50,281 bases of DNA from an uncultured Muribaculaceae bacterium (GCA_947174275.1 CAMWIJ010000013.1:1-50281), one strand, 5' to 3'. Shown: positions 1-9,219, counted from the stretch's first letter. Notes: generated by a model not told the origin, from the sequence alone. Translations and numbers: made by a program.

Positions 1-4
1 CCTC

Positions 5-62
5 AACGCTCAAAAAAAGAGACTGCGCCGTAAACTTGAATTACGACACAGCCTCGAGCGTT
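5..62 (-). terminator. Terminator-like hairpin after the C10 peptidase
   Basis: AACGCTC (5-11) pairs with GAGCGTT (56-62). Inside it GAG, CTG and CGTAA pair with TTACG, CAG and CTC, giving an interrupted long stem just past the stop codon of the minus-strand peptidase gene. The segment at 19-33 is nearly the same as 2979-2993 in the next terminator (one difference in 15). No clear T-run follows within the window edge. Confidence 0.55.
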
Positions 63-92
63 ATAGTATATCCTGTTTATTTTATCAGGATT

Positions 93-2918
93 TTACCTCA
101 CTGCGATTTTGGCTGTGGTGCGGGATCCGTTGTCGAGGGTTGCCGATACTATGTAGATGCCGGGGGTCAGAGTTGAGAGGTCATAACGGTCGCGGGCTAT
201 GAGTGCTCCGGCGGCGGTGTGGATGTCGACCGACGCCACTTCACGGCCTTCGGCTGCTACCACGCGGAGCTGTCGGCCTTCAAGCCATATTGCGGCGGTG
301 GTTTTTGCTGCCTCAATGGCTTCGATACCGCTCACTTCGCCTATTGCAACCGTGTTGGCATAAAGTGCATGATTGCCGAGCGGTGTCGACTTGGAGCTGG
401 AACCGGTCTCGACTATCACCATATATATACCATCCTCGAGCGAGCTTCCGGGGCGATAAGTGCCAGAAACCGTCACAGGCTCTCCGGCCACAAACCTCAC
501 GCCACTCTTCAGGGTCACAATCTCACCTTTCGTGTTGGTGAGCTGACGCACTCGCATATAAAGAGTGGTTGACACAGTCTGGCGCGCAGTTGCCTCAAGA
601 GTGAAATTCACTCTGTCGGTTTTCGCTATCCTGTCAGGGAAATCAAACGCTGTCACATCGGCCACGATGTTGTCAGACGGAGCTATCGTAATCGAGAGCG
701 GCTCGTCGAGCGACACCATTGGCGTATGCGAGTTATCATCGTTTACCTGCACGAAATCAAGAGTATACGTGCCGGGGTCGTGCGGAAGCTGTCGCGCAAA
801 GACCACAGAAACAGCCTTGTCGCTGCTGAATGCGGTTTCCGACATGACAAACGGCGAGACAAGACCTGTGTCCGTATTTGTGAGGCGCGCCAGTATTTTA
901 GCGTTGCCCGCCACGCCTGCATTGCGGAACACTCCGGTGACATAAAGGTACTCGCCCTGCGTGGGCCCTTCAGGTGCATTTTCCGAACTGCTGTTGATCT
1001 GCCAGAAGGGCGTGCCGACAAGCCGCACTACCGGACCGTCAGGAGCCGGACACACGTTGACCTCGGCCGGAGAAAATCCGTTGAGTGCGAAGGGATATTC
1101 CGTGTCATTGGCTTTGACAAGCGCATCCAGACGATAACGGCCGGCGGGAACATCGGCGCTTACAGGGAAGGTGACATCGACCGACTCGACGCTCTGGTTA
1201 TAGATGCTGACACTGACGTTGGCATCGAAAACCGCCGACGGGTCATCGAGCGATGTCAGACGCATGGTGATTGTCGATATATTATAGTCGCCGGTAAGAC
1301 TCTCCATCGAGAACGCCGCGCGTCCGTAACCTCCGGCATACAGGTCGCCGTCGGTCTCTATGGCTGAATGGAGCACAACATCGGGATACGGCAGATGCTT
1401 CTCGCCGAGAATTATATTGCCGCCCTTAACCGACGCACGGTTGCGCGACGGAAGCCCGCTCGGGTGACGGAGCACTGTCCAGCTGTCACCATCCGTGGCC
1501 TTGTAGACAAGACACATATCATAGTCATCGCCGTCGGCCACACCATCGACCGTCGACGCCACATTGCGCAGCGACACGAACGCCGAGCCTGAATGTCCGT
1601 TTTTAAACCCGTCGAGCGACAATGCGTCGCCACCGAGTGTAGCCACGACCTCACCGTCTTTTACCAGCGCTCCCTCGATGCGTCCGCTGAACGGCTCTAC
1701 ATCGATATTGCCGGCATAGCACATCATCGTGAATGTGTTTCCGAACGGTCCGTCAATGCTCAGACGCGACTCGCCGTATATGGCGTGGTCGCGCGTCGAA
1801 CCGTCGACCGCCGGACGTATGCCTGTCACCATGTCCTGACTCAGATTATAACCGCCGGCTCCACCGCCCTCGCCGAGCGACGACGGGTCAAGATGGTTGA
1901 TGCGGAAATATCCGTTGGAACTGCCGTACCAGCCCCAGTTGACATGCACGAAATCGAGCGAGTCATATCCGTCAAGCACAAAAGCATGGCCACCGGTGCC
2001 TCTGTCGCTCGAACCGCCGTAGAACACCGGACGCCCCTGTTCGAGCTCACTCTTTATCAGCGACATCCACTCTGACGTGGAATAATAGTCACGCAAGTGT
2101 CCGCGCACTCCGGCATCATAGCCGAAATAGTTGCGCAGAGCGTATGGCACGAGCATGTCGTAAGCGCCGCTGCCGCTCGCCTCATACTGCATCTCTACAG
2201 CCACGCCAAACTGTGCGGCGAGCGTCGAGTAAGCCTCTGTCTGCTGTGCGCCGACTGTCTGCGGCACAGCAGCCGGCATCAGTTCCCAAAGGTATTCCGT
2301 ATTGCCGAAATCTGCCGTAAGCGTATTCTTCGACATCGGGTCGGTATAGGTTTTTGAACCGGTTCCCTTGGCGGGATAAGTATGATAGCGCATGATCTGC
2401 GTAGCCGCACAGGCTACGCAGCCGGTATAGAACCGTGTGTTGCCCGATGCCACAGGTGTGAGTGCATTGAACGGCGCGTCCTGTCCCCAGGCAATGTCAC
2501 CGAGCAACGGCGCGACTACCACTGAAGGCTGCCCCTCAATGACACTGCCGGCATCGGCGTCATCGACAGGCAATGCCTCGAATGCGGCCGAGTAGAGCCC
2601 GAGCAGCCCGGCAAGCCCTTCGGGCGCCGAGGTCATATCTATGCCGCCGGAATAACTGTAGGCAAGGATTTCGCCGAATCGGTCGTCACCCGACACAATC
2701 ACGAAGCCGCCCCCTTCATTGTTGTAGATGTAATACGGACTCACGGCTTCGGATGCAGTGTTCCCGGTGCTCGGTGCTTTCTTTAGGCGTGGCATCACAG
2801 CAGTGCGGCCTGACAGGAAACCGGAGGCTATTGCTTCAGCCTGTGACGGCGTGACCGTTTTCGCTCCGACTTGTGGTACAAGTCCGAGCGCCGCTATCAG
2901 ATATATAAGTTTTTTCAT
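93..2918 (-). CDS. Secreted C10 family cysteine peptidase (streptopain/SpeB-like) with C-terminal sorting-type domain
   Basis: Exported papain-fold protease of the C10 family, which includes streptopain and interpain A. The 941-residue product has a signal peptide (about 1-19), a propeptide-like region (about 20-140), a catalytic region (about 140-370) with the nucleophile in TGCVACA (Cys167), the histidine in GGHAFVLDGYD (His311) and the downstream HVNWGWYG aromatic motif, then some 500 residues of beta-rich modules. The last 60 residues (…TPGIYIVSATL… to a basic end) resemble a type A sorting domain of the type IX secretion system. Known from the family: these proteases are made as inactive zymogens and matured by propeptide cleavage. 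Inferred: export by T9SS and action on host or dietary protein. It is a single-gene unit between two terminators. The catalytic assignment is firm; substrate is unknown. Confidence 0.9.
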   Translation of the reverse strand: MKKLIYLIAALGLVPQVGAKTVTPSQAEAIASGFLSGRTAVMPRLKKAPSTGNTASEAVSPYYIYNNEGGGFVIVSGDDRFGEILAYSYSGGIDMTSAPEGLAGLLGLYSAAFEALPVDDADAGSVIEGQPSVVVAPLLGDIAWGQDAPFNALTPVASGNTRFYTGCVACAATQIMRYHTYPAKGTGSKTYTDPMSKNTLTADFGNTEYLWELMPAAVPQTVGAQQTEAYSTLAAQFGVAVEMQYEASGSGAYDMLVPYALRNYFGYDAGVRGHLRDYYSTSEWMSLIKSELEQGRPVFYGGSSDRGTGGHAFVLDGYDSLDFVHVNWGWYGSSNGYFRINHLDPSSLGEGGGAGGYNLSQDMVTGIRPAVDGSTRDHAIYGESRLSIDGPFGNTFTMMCYAGNIDVEPFSGRIEGALVKDGEVVATLGGDALSLDGFKNGHSGSAFVSLRNVASTVDGVADGDDYDMCLVYKATDGDSWTVLRHPSGLPSRNRASVKGGNIILGEKHLPYPDVVLHSAIETDGDLYAGGYGRAAFSMESLTGDYNISTITMRLTSLDDPSAVFDANVSVSIYNQSVESVDVTFPVSADVPAGRYRLDALVKANDTEYPFALNGFSPAEVNVCPAPDGPVVRLVGTPFWQINSSSENAPEGPTQGEYLYVTGVFRNAGVAGNAKILARLTNTDTGLVSPFVMSETAFSSDKAVSVVFARQLPHDPGTYTLDFVQVNDDNSHTPMVSLDEPLSITIAPSDNIVADVTAFDFPDRIAKTDRVNFTLEATARQTVSTTLYMRVRQLTNTKGEIVTLKSGVRFVAGEPVTVSGTYRPGSSLEDGIYMVIVETGSSSKSTPLGNHALYANTVAIGEVSGIEAIEAAKTTAAIWLEGRQLRVVAAEGREVASVDIHTAAGALIARDRYDLSTLTPGIYIVSATLDNGSRTTAKIAVR

Positions 2919-2975
2919 ATTCGTGATGATTTTATAAGTAACTGTTCAAGACCATTTTAAACAGTTTCTAAAACA

Positions 2976-3022
2976 GCAGAGACTCCGCCGTAATGTAAAA
3001 TCATACAGGGGGGAGTCTCTGC
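2976..3022 (-). terminator. Terminator between the two secreted-protein genes
   Basis: GCAGAGACTCC (2976-2986) and GGAGTCTCTGC (3012-3022) form a perfect 11-bp stem just downstream of the minus-strand gene ending at 3034. Read on the minus strand the stem is followed by TGTTTTAG, moderately U-rich, as expected for an intrinsic terminator. Confidence 0.7.
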
Positions 3023-3033
3023 AATAAATTCTA

Positions 3034-4905
3034 TCAGAGTACTATCTTGGCAACAACGCCACCGGCCTTGGCAATCACAATGCCAGATGCCTTCACATCG
3101 ATGACATTGACACCGGCCGATACTGCAGCTGAGGCAATACGACGCCCCGAAAGGTCATAGACCTCGACCACGGCATCAGCATCGCAGACAACCTCAATCA
3201 TTCCGCCGCCGATTGATTTGACTGCGATATTGTCAGCGGCGCCGACAGCCACATTTTCCACACCTGAAAATCCGGCAATCAGCTTCTCTTCGCTGGGAGC
3301 CGAATAAACAGTGCTCAGACTTCCGCCCGACGATGTCCGGGCTGCGGCAGTGACAGTGATATAATATGCGGCATTGTCATCCGCCTCGATGCTTCCGCTG
3401 AATTCAGTAGCCTCAACCTCGTCGTTAAGATAATTGAAGGTGCTTACAAATCCGGCGGGCTTGATCTGGCTGACAGTGATGTCATCGAAGAAAAATCTTA
3501 CCGAAGTGTTACCGTTAACGTCATAAATCTTGACTTTTGACTCGGCTGTGCCGCCCTCAAGCGTTACCGTATATTCTCCAAATCCTTTGACATCAAGATC
3601 AACCACCTTCTCACCCGACATGTTGTCATCGGCATCGACAAGCGCCAGACCGATTGAACCGGTGGAGATGAAAGATCCGGCTGTTGTGGCCGCAGCAGTG
3701 AGCACTACTGTCACCTGGCCGTTGTCAGCCGAGAGATCAAGCGCAGGGGTTATAAGGTATGCCTCATCTCCTGAATACGGAGTCAGACCGATGCCTCCGC
3801 TGATATAGCACATGTTCTTTCCGGTCCATCCGGGTTCGCCGAGCATTTCGAGATGACGGTCGTAGGCATATTCATAATTACCGACTGTTCCGGAAGTGAA
3901 GCAGCTGAACGACTCCGAGAGCAGATCGGCGCTGCCGGCCTCGACAAGAGTCTTGCGGCATACGACATTGATGAGATAGCTCTCAGCATCGGGCACTGCA
4001 TCCCATCGTGCGGTATAGCTTCCGCCGTCACCTGTGGCAACAGCGACTTCGGGAGTGGCAAGAGAAGCAATTGCCTTTACCACTTCAATCTCTTCAGAGT
4101 TGCCTGAAACAGCTGCGTCATTGGCCGCACGAACCACATAATAATATGTGACCGCCGGGTCGAGACCCTCGACTTTATATGATACACTTGTGGCATAAGA
4201 TGAGGTGGGTGTAACCTCTTTGCTGTCAACAAACATCACCTTGTTGCCTTCGCCGTCATAGCTGTAAACATCAAGATAATATTTTGTGGCACCTGACACT
4301 GTTTTCCATCTTGCAGTGAATGATGAGCCGTTGGCATCTGAAGGCAGATATGCCGTAGGAACGCCCAGAAATTCGAGGCTCTGCTCAATCTTCACACTCT
4401 TTACAAACATGCCGTCAGCCACAAGATAGGGACTGATCTGGGCATAGTTTGAATAAGCGGAAGTCGATGTCGGAGTAATGATATACTCGACAGTAGTCCA
4501 GTCGCCGGTGTAGATTTCGTTATAATTTGTATTGGAGTACCCCCAGTTGAGTTGCGCGATACCCATGATCGAATTTCTGAGTTTTACCTCCATTGTGACC
4601 TTTATAGCTCCGTTGGAAGTGGATACACCTGTGATATATGGCGTACGTATATATGCACCGTCAGCTATATAAAGCGATCCGCCTGCCTGACCTATGCCGG
4701 CAGCCGACGATACGCTCCATCCGGTATAGCCAAGCCCGGTAGTAAAGTCTGACATATATTTCAACATCTGGGGAGCTTCTTCGGAGCCTGCCGTGCATTT
4801 TTCCGAAAAGTCAACATCAACAAGTACTGTCGGCTCGGCAGCGGCGAAGCCGGTGGCGAGCACAATGGCCGAGGCCATTGTAAAAGTGCGTAGAATTTTT
4901 TTCAT
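3034..4905 (-). CDS. Secreted jelly-roll / fibronectin type III protein with C-terminal sorting-like domain
   Basis: A 623-residue exported protein with no catalytic motif I can recognise. A signal peptide (about 1-23) precedes a first jelly-roll-like region (about 25-178, starting VDVDFSEK), an FN3-like module (about 182-278, with TYYYVVRAAN), and a second FN3 that starts at about 283 and is interrupted at about 325-480 by another jelly-roll (LLSESFSCF…FFFDDITVSQI) before resuming to about 540. Residues about 552-623 contain VEVYDLSGRRI, a typical lead-in to T9SS type A tails, although the extreme end is not canonical. Such nested domain orders are common in Bacteroidales surface proteins that bind glycans or proteins. 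Binding is inference. A good promoter lies at 4998-5029 and a terminator at 2976-3022, so it is probably monocistronic. Confidence 0.8.
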   Translation of the reverse strand: MKKILRTFTMASAIVLATGFAAAEPTVLVDVDFSEKCTAGSEEAPQMLKYMSDFTTGLGYTGWSVSSAAGIGQAGGSLYIADGAYIRTPYITGVSTSNGAIKVTMEVKLRNSIMGIAQLNWGYSNTNYNEIYTGDWTTVEYIITPTSTSAYSNYAQISPYLVADGMFVKSVKIEQSLEFLGVPTAYLPSDANGSSFTARWKTVSGATKYYLDVYSYDGEGNKVMFVDSKEVTPTSSYATSVSYKVEGLDPAVTYYYVVRAANDAAVSGNSEEIEVVKAIASLATPEVAVATGDGGSYTARWDAVPDAESYLINVVCRKTLVEAGSADLLSESFSCFTSGTVGNYEYAYDRHLEMLGEPGWTGKNMCYISGGIGLTPYSGDEAYLITPALDLSADNGQVTVVLTAAATTAGSFISTGSIGLALVDADDNMSGEKVVDLDVKGFGEYTVTLEGGTAESKVKIYDVNGNTSVRFFFDDITVSQIKPAGFVSTFNYLNDEVEATEFSGSIEADDNAAYYITVTAAARTSSGGSLSTVYSAPSEEKLIAGFSGVENVAVGAADNIAVKSIGGGMIEVVCDADAVVEVYDLSGRRIASAAVSAGVNVIDVKASGIVIAKAGGVVAKIVL

Positions 4906-4997
4906 TCGAATTTTGTATAAATAATAATTGGTTTGTCTTTGCTGTCAGATTGTCGCCCGAGGGTTTACCTAATGCGCACCTTCTTATATCAAAAATG

Positions 4998-5029
4998 CAA
5001 AATAAGACATTATTTATCATTTATACAAA
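4998..5029 (-). promoter_or_regulatory. Promoter of the jelly-roll/FN3 gene
   Basis: On the minus strand TTTG (complement of 5026-5029) is followed after exactly 20 bp by TTATTTTG (complement of 4998-5005), close to the Bacteroidetes -33/-7 pair TTTG and TAnnTTTG. It lies about 90 bp upstream of the start codon. Confidence 0.5.
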
Positions 5030-5107
5030 TCATTTGACACAATTAACAACAATTGCCCTGACATTATGTCAAAAATATACAATCGCTATATATCTGTCGA
5101 TTGATAT

Positions 5108-6394
5108 TCAGCGGGCCTTATGCCGGTAGAGAATGGTCTGCGCCAGACCTCTCGTGATGAGATAGAGAATGAATGCAAGCCACAGGGCATGGTTGCCCAA
5201 AGTGGAGTAAAGCGTGAAATTCACGCTGAAGAATACCGCCATGGCTACAGCCATCGACACAAGCATCTGCCGCGTGCGGGTCTCTCCGACAAACACGCCG
5301 TCCCAGATGAATGCCGCCATGCCGGCAAATGGCACGGATATGCTCCACCACATATATTCATGAGCCCGCTCGATGACCGTATTGTCATCGCTCAACAGCC
5401 GCAGTATCTCGTCGCCGGCCAAAGCATACGCGACAGTAAACACCAGCGACACAACACTTCCCGCAAAAAACAGACGGCGGAGCAGTTCACGCTTCTCCAC
5501 GTCTCGCCTCGCTCCGGTAAGTTTGCCCGCAAGAGCCTCGCCGGCGTATGCAAAACCGTCCATCATATATGAGAAAAGTATGAACAGCTGCATCAGCAGA
5601 GCGTTGACCGACAAGATGACGTCGCCCTGACGCGCTCCCGCACGCGTAAACCACACCGTGACAACCACCAGACAGAGTGTGCGCAGAAACAGGTTGACAT
5701 TCACGGCAAAGAAACGCTTCAGCCGAGCCGCGTCAAAGAGCTGACGCAGACGCCCGACATGCGGCCTGTAGCCCCGCACCATCAGGCAGCCTGCCGCAAA
5801 CCCCGTCCACTGCGCCGTCAGTGTGCCCGATGCCACCCCTTCGATGCCGAGATGCATCACATAGACAAGCAGCAGACTTGCGGCGATATTGACCACATTG
5901 ATAATAAGCGACGTCCACATGGCAAGCCGACTGTTCTGCGCCCCGATCATCCACCCGTTGAGGGCATAGAGTCCGAGTGTGGCCGGAGCACCGTAGACAA
6001 GGATATCGAAATATCTCGAGGCAAGCTCCATCGCTTCTGCCTCGCCTCCGAAAAATCCGAGCAAGGCGCCACGCAAGGGGCGCTGCAGGGCAATCAGCAC
6101 GACACCGATGCCCAGCGCCACCGACATCGCTCGGTAGAGAGAGGCATCGCGCTCCTGACGGTCGCCGGCGCCACAGGCCTGAGCCGTCATCCCCGACGTG
6201 CCCATGCGCAGAAAGCCGAACACCCAATATATCATCGAAAACATCGTGCCGCCAAGAGCTATAGCCGCCATATAGGCCGGGCTCCCCATGTGCCCTACTA
6301 TCGCCATATCGACAAGACCGAGAAGCGGTGTCGTGATATTAGCCACCACCGAAGGCAAGGCAAGCGCCAGTATGTCGCGGTCTATTTTTCTCAT
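5108..6394 (-). CDS. MATE family efflux transporter (DinF-like)
   Basis: Inner-membrane multidrug and toxic-compound extruder of 428 residues, close to the usual size for 12 membrane helices. The N-terminus (IDRDILALALPSVVANITTP…LVDMAIVGHMGS) is the standard MATE opening. The internal second half restarts after about residue 230 with the same kind of helix pattern. Family members couple Na+ or H+ influx to export of cationic drugs and metabolites; the substrate here cannot be read. The start codon at 6392-6394 places the first helix immediately at the N-terminus. The gene follows the OPT transporter on the same strand, separated by 115 bp that hold a perfect hairpin at 6419-6456, so it may be an independent unit. 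DinF-type subgrouping is tentative. Confidence 0.9.
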   Translation of the reverse strand: MRKIDRDILALALPSVVANITTPLLGLVDMAIVGHMGSPAYMAAIALGGTMFSMIYWVFGFLRMGTSGMTAQACGAGDRQERDASLYRAMSVALGIGVVLIALQRPLRGALLGFFGGEAEAMELASRYFDILVYGAPATLGLYALNGWMIGAQNSRLAMWTSLIINVVNIAASLLLVYVMHLGIEGVASGTLTAQWTGFAAGCLMVRGYRPHVGRLRQLFDAARLKRFFAVNVNLFLRTLCLVVVTVWFTRAGARQGDVILSVNALLMQLFILFSYMMDGFAYAGEALAGKLTGARRDVEKRELLRRLFFAGSVVSLVFTVAYALAGDEILRLLSDDNTVIERAHEYMWWSISVPFAGMAAFIWDGVFVGETRTRQMLVSMAVAMAVFFSVNFTLYSTLGNHALWLAFILYLITRGLAQTILYRHKAR

Positions 6395-6418
6395 GATGCC
6401 ATGCTTTATATATGAAGA

Positions 6419-6456
6419 GGGTGTTGCAGAACTTCATTCCGGGTTCTGCAACACCC
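6419..6456. repeat. Solo outer palindrome of the interspersed repeat family
   Basis: GGGTGTTGCAGAAC (6419-6432) and its exact reverse complement GTTCTGCAACACCC (6443-6456) flank a 10-nt loop. The same arm sequence bounds the larger repeat elements at about 13.2 and 31.8 kb, but here the two inner hairpins are absent. Lying between the OPT and MATE genes, it could also act as a terminator for the former, although no T-run follows on the minus strand. Confidence 0.75.
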
Positions 6457-6509
6457 ACGTATCAGTCAAGTGCGTATTTTGTCGTTATTCGCACTTTATT
6501 ATATATTTA

Positions 6510-8567
6510 TTATTTTTTCTTGCCGACACGGGTCGAGCCGATATAGAGGAACGCGATAATAGCGGCGTAAGCCACCAGACCGAGCACCTGCGGACCGAAT
6601 TCCATACCATTGTCAGGCAACGGCATGCCGCACATGATGGAGATTGCGGCGAACACTCCGAACAATGCGCCGCCGGCGATGAAACCTGAGGCAATAAGAG
6701 TGCCGCGGTCGTTGCGCGCACGGCTCACCTCGGGATCTTTCGACGAACGTTTCACGAAATAGCTTACCGCACCGCCAACAAGCATCGGCACATTGAGAGG
6801 CAGCGGTATGAACATGCCGAGGCAGAATGCGAGCGCCGGCACTCCGAGCCAGTTGAGCAGCAGGGCGAGCACCGCACCCACGATATAGAGTATCCAGGGC
6901 GTGTCACCTCCCATCATGAGGGGCTCTATGACATTGGCCATCGCATTGGCCTGCGGAGCGACAAGCGCGTTGTCACCTGTAAAACCGTAGACTTTGTTGA
7001 GCACAAGTATCACACCGCCCACAGTGGCAGCGGCTACAAGTGTGCCGAGAAACTTCCATGTCTCCTGCTTCTTGGGCGTCGAACCGAGCCAGTAACCCAC
7101 CTTGAGGTCAGTGACAAAGCCGCCGGCCATCGAGAGCGCCGTACACACAACGCCACCGATTACCATCGAAGCAACAATTCCCTTGGTGCCGCTCAGACCG
7201 ATGCCAACGAATATCGCCGAAGCGATGATAAGTGTCATCAGCGTCATGCCTGACACGGGGTTTGAGCCCACGATAGCGATTGCGTTGGCCGCCACCGTAG
7301 TGAAAAGAAACGCGATGACGGTCACCACTATCCATGCCACAACAGCCTGCCAGAGCGAGCTTATGACTCCGAAATAGAAGAAAATGAGCACAGCCACAAG
7401 AGCTATCGCAATGAAAAACACGATATGCTTCATCGAGATGTCGAGCTGCCAGCGCACCGGACGTGCCTCTTTTGCGCCACCTTTAAATTCACGGCCGGCA
7501 AGACCTACGGCCTGGCGTATGATCGGCCACGACTTGACGATGCCAATGATACCGGCCATGGCTATACCGCCGATACCTATCATGCGGGCGGTAGAGGAGA
7601 ATATCTGCTCGGGAGCCATCAGCTGCATCGCCTCCGTGCCGTAAGTGCCTAACAGCGGTATGATAATCCACCACACGAAGATAGAGCCTGCAAAGATCAC
7701 AAACGCATATTTCAAGCCCACGATGTAGCCCAGACCGAGCACGGCCGCGCCGGTGTTGCACGAAAACAGAAATTTGCTCTTGGCTGCGAGTGCCTGTCCC
7801 CAGCCGTAGGCGGTTGTGGTGACAGTCTCGGCCCACCAGCCGAATGTAGCCACGATGTAGTCGTAGATACCACCGATGAGCGACGCAATGACAAGCACTT
7901 TTGCCTGACCGTTGCCTGCTCCCGACTGACCCGATGCAAGCACCTGTGTTGTGGCGGTAGCCTCGGGGAAGGGATATTTGCCGTGCATATCCTTTACGAA
8001 ATATTTACGGAACGGGATGAAGAACAGTATGCCTAACACACCGCCGAAGAGCGAGCTGAGAAAAATCTGCAGGAAGTCGACAGTGATGTCAGGGTATTTT
8101 GCCTGAAGGATATAGAGAGCCGGCAAGGTAAATATCGCTCCCGCCACAATCACACCGGAGCAAGCTCCGATCGACTGTATGATGACATTCTGTCCCAGAG
8201 CGTTTTTCTTCTTAAGCGCGCCCGAAAGGCCTACTGCTATGATGGCAATCGGAATTGCGGCCTCAAACACCTGTCCGACTTTGAGCCCGAGATAGGCCGC
8301 GGCGGCTGAAAAAATCACCGCCAGCACAAGGCCGAGAGTGACCGAATAGGGTGTCACCTCGCGGTACTCGCGCGCTGGATGCATCATAGGCCGGTATTCC
8401 TCGTCTTTGCCGAGTTCGGTAAACGCGTTTTCGGGAAGCACTGTCGGGTCGGCATCCATATAGTCGGCATTGCCTCCGGCGTTGCGTTCTATAGCTGCTT
8501 CCGTAGCTTTGAAATTTTTGTGGGGAATATTCGTCGGTGCGCCCCCACCTTTGTCGGTTTGTTTCAT
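6510..8567 (-). CDS. OPT family oligopeptide/metal-chelate transporter
   Basis: A 685-residue polytopic inner-membrane protein of the OPT superfamily, which carries oligopeptides or metal-siderophore/nicotianamine-type complexes. After a soluble N-terminus of about 70 residues, the sequence reads TPYSVTLGLVLAVIFSAAAAYLGLKVGQ, the typical first helix, then a dozen or more hydrophobic segments with the family-typical GKYPFPEA and WWIIIPL stretches. It ends in a short basic tail (GSTRVGKKK). Length matches bacterial OPT members. The gene lies 37 bp downstream of ssb on the same strand and no promoter box was seen in that gap, so read-through from ssb is likely. Substrate cannot be predicted from sequence alone. 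Confidence 0.92.
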   Translation of the reverse strand: MKQTDKGGGAPTNIPHKNFKATEAAIERNAGGNADYMDADPTVLPENAFTELGKDEEYRPMMHPAREYREVTPYSVTLGLVLAVIFSAAAAYLGLKVGQVFEAAIPIAIIAVGLSGALKKKNALGQNVIIQSIGACSGVIVAGAIFTLPALYILQAKYPDITVDFLQIFLSSLFGGVLGILFFIPFRKYFVKDMHGKYPFPEATATTQVLASGQSGAGNGQAKVLVIASLIGGIYDYIVATFGWWAETVTTTAYGWGQALAAKSKFLFSCNTGAAVLGLGYIVGLKYAFVIFAGSIFVWWIIIPLLGTYGTEAMQLMAPEQIFSSTARMIGIGGIAMAGIIGIVKSWPIIRQAVGLAGREFKGGAKEARPVRWQLDISMKHIVFFIAIALVAVLIFFYFGVISSLWQAVVAWIVVTVIAFLFTTVAANAIAIVGSNPVSGMTLMTLIIASAIFVGIGLSGTKGIVASMVIGGVVCTALSMAGGFVTDLKVGYWLGSTPKKQETWKFLGTLVAAATVGGVILVLNKVYGFTGDNALVAPQANAMANVIEPLMMGGDTPWILYIVGAVLALLLNWLGVPALAFCLGMFIPLPLNVPMLVGGAVSYFVKRSSKDPEVSRARNDRGTLIASGFIAGGALFGVFAAISIMCGMPLPDNGMEFGPQVLGLVAYAAIIAFLYIGSTRVGKKK

Positions 8568-8604
8568 CTGCTATATTCTATTGCAAGTTTTAATGTGAAT
8601 AATT

Positions 8605-8958
8605 CTATTTGTTTTCAGGCACCGGAGCCGGACGCGACAGTATGTCGAAACTGTCGACGAGTATTTCAGTGACACGACGTGTGATAGCGTTGCGGTCCTG
8701 CCACTGGCGGGTGCGCAGCTTGCCTTCGACATACAGTTTTGTGCCACGGTCGATGTAGCGTTCGGCAGTCTCGGCAGCCGCGTCCCACATCACAATCTCA
8801 TGCCATTCGGTGCGCTGAGGTATCTCGCGCCCGTCGGGCAAACGTCGTGCCGGCTCGTTGGTAGCCAGCGAGAAAGACGCGATAGGCCGGTTTTCGACAT
8901 ACCTTATCTCGGGTTTTCGCCCCACGTTTCCGACAAGAATAACCTTATTTACTGACAT
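8605..8958 (-). CDS. ssb: Short single-stranded DNA-binding protein
   Basis: An OB-fold protein of 117 residues that coats single-stranded DNA during replication, repair or recombination. The N-terminal MSVNKVILVGNVGRKPEIRY and the following IASFSLATNE and QRTEWHEIVMWD are hallmark SSB strands; TKLYVEGKLRTRQWQD completes the fold by about residue 90. I place the start at the ATG at 8956-8958, because it gives the standard MSVNK N-terminus; an ATG two codons upstream is possible. The protein ends PAPVPENK soon after the OB fold and lacks the flexible linker and acidic tip (DDDIPF-like) that SSBs use to recruit partners. A -33/-7 promoter lies at 8983-9014. It may be a secondary SSB. Confidence 0.92.
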   Translation of the reverse strand: MSVNKVILVGNVGRKPEIRYVENRPIASFSLATNEPARRLPDGREIPQRTEWHEIVMWDAAAETAERYIDRGTKLYVEGKLRTRQWQDRNAITRRVTEILVDSFDILSRPAPVPENK

Positions 8959-8982
8959 AAGCACATTATAAAATTTAGACTA

Positions 8983-9014
8983 CAAATATAACATAAACAT
9001 TTTAAAGACGCAAC
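8983..9014 (-). promoter_or_regulatory. Promoter of ssb
   Basis: On the minus strand GTTG (complement of 9011-9014), a 20-bp spacer, and a perfect TATATTTG (complement of 8983-8990) match the Bacteroidetes -33/-7 consensus, about 25 bp upstream of the ssb start. Confidence 0.65.
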
Positions 9015-9112
9015 ATGCCCGACGATAGCGTCCAAAAAGCTCCAGCTTCGATTAAGCCCGCACCCTCAACCCGGCATAAACGTGCAGAGCCGACACTCAC
9101 CAATGAAAAAGA

Positions 9113-9219
9113 GGCTTCCGCAGGACGCCGATTTTCACGTAACCCCGTACGCCGCAACGCAGTAAGGCGTGCGGGGAATAGACGCCACACGCCAAGTGGC
9201 TTCCGCAGGACGCCGATTT
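9113..9219. repeat. Pair of 22-bp direct repeats in a noncoding stretch
   Basis: The 22-bp sequence beginning GGCTTCCGCAGG occurs at 9113-9134 and again at 9198-9219, 85 bp apart, within the 480-bp gap between ssb and the BlaI gene. The sequence between holds a small hairpin (ACGCC…GGCGT near 9150-9172). Short reading frames exist on both strands but none has a convincing start, length or composition. No other copy was noticed in the window. Confidence 0.6.

Noticed and set aside
743-2357. Long antisense open frames across the C10 peptidase gene
   Set aside because: They are by-products of GC-rich codon use; the minus-strand protein has clear catalytic motifs throughout.
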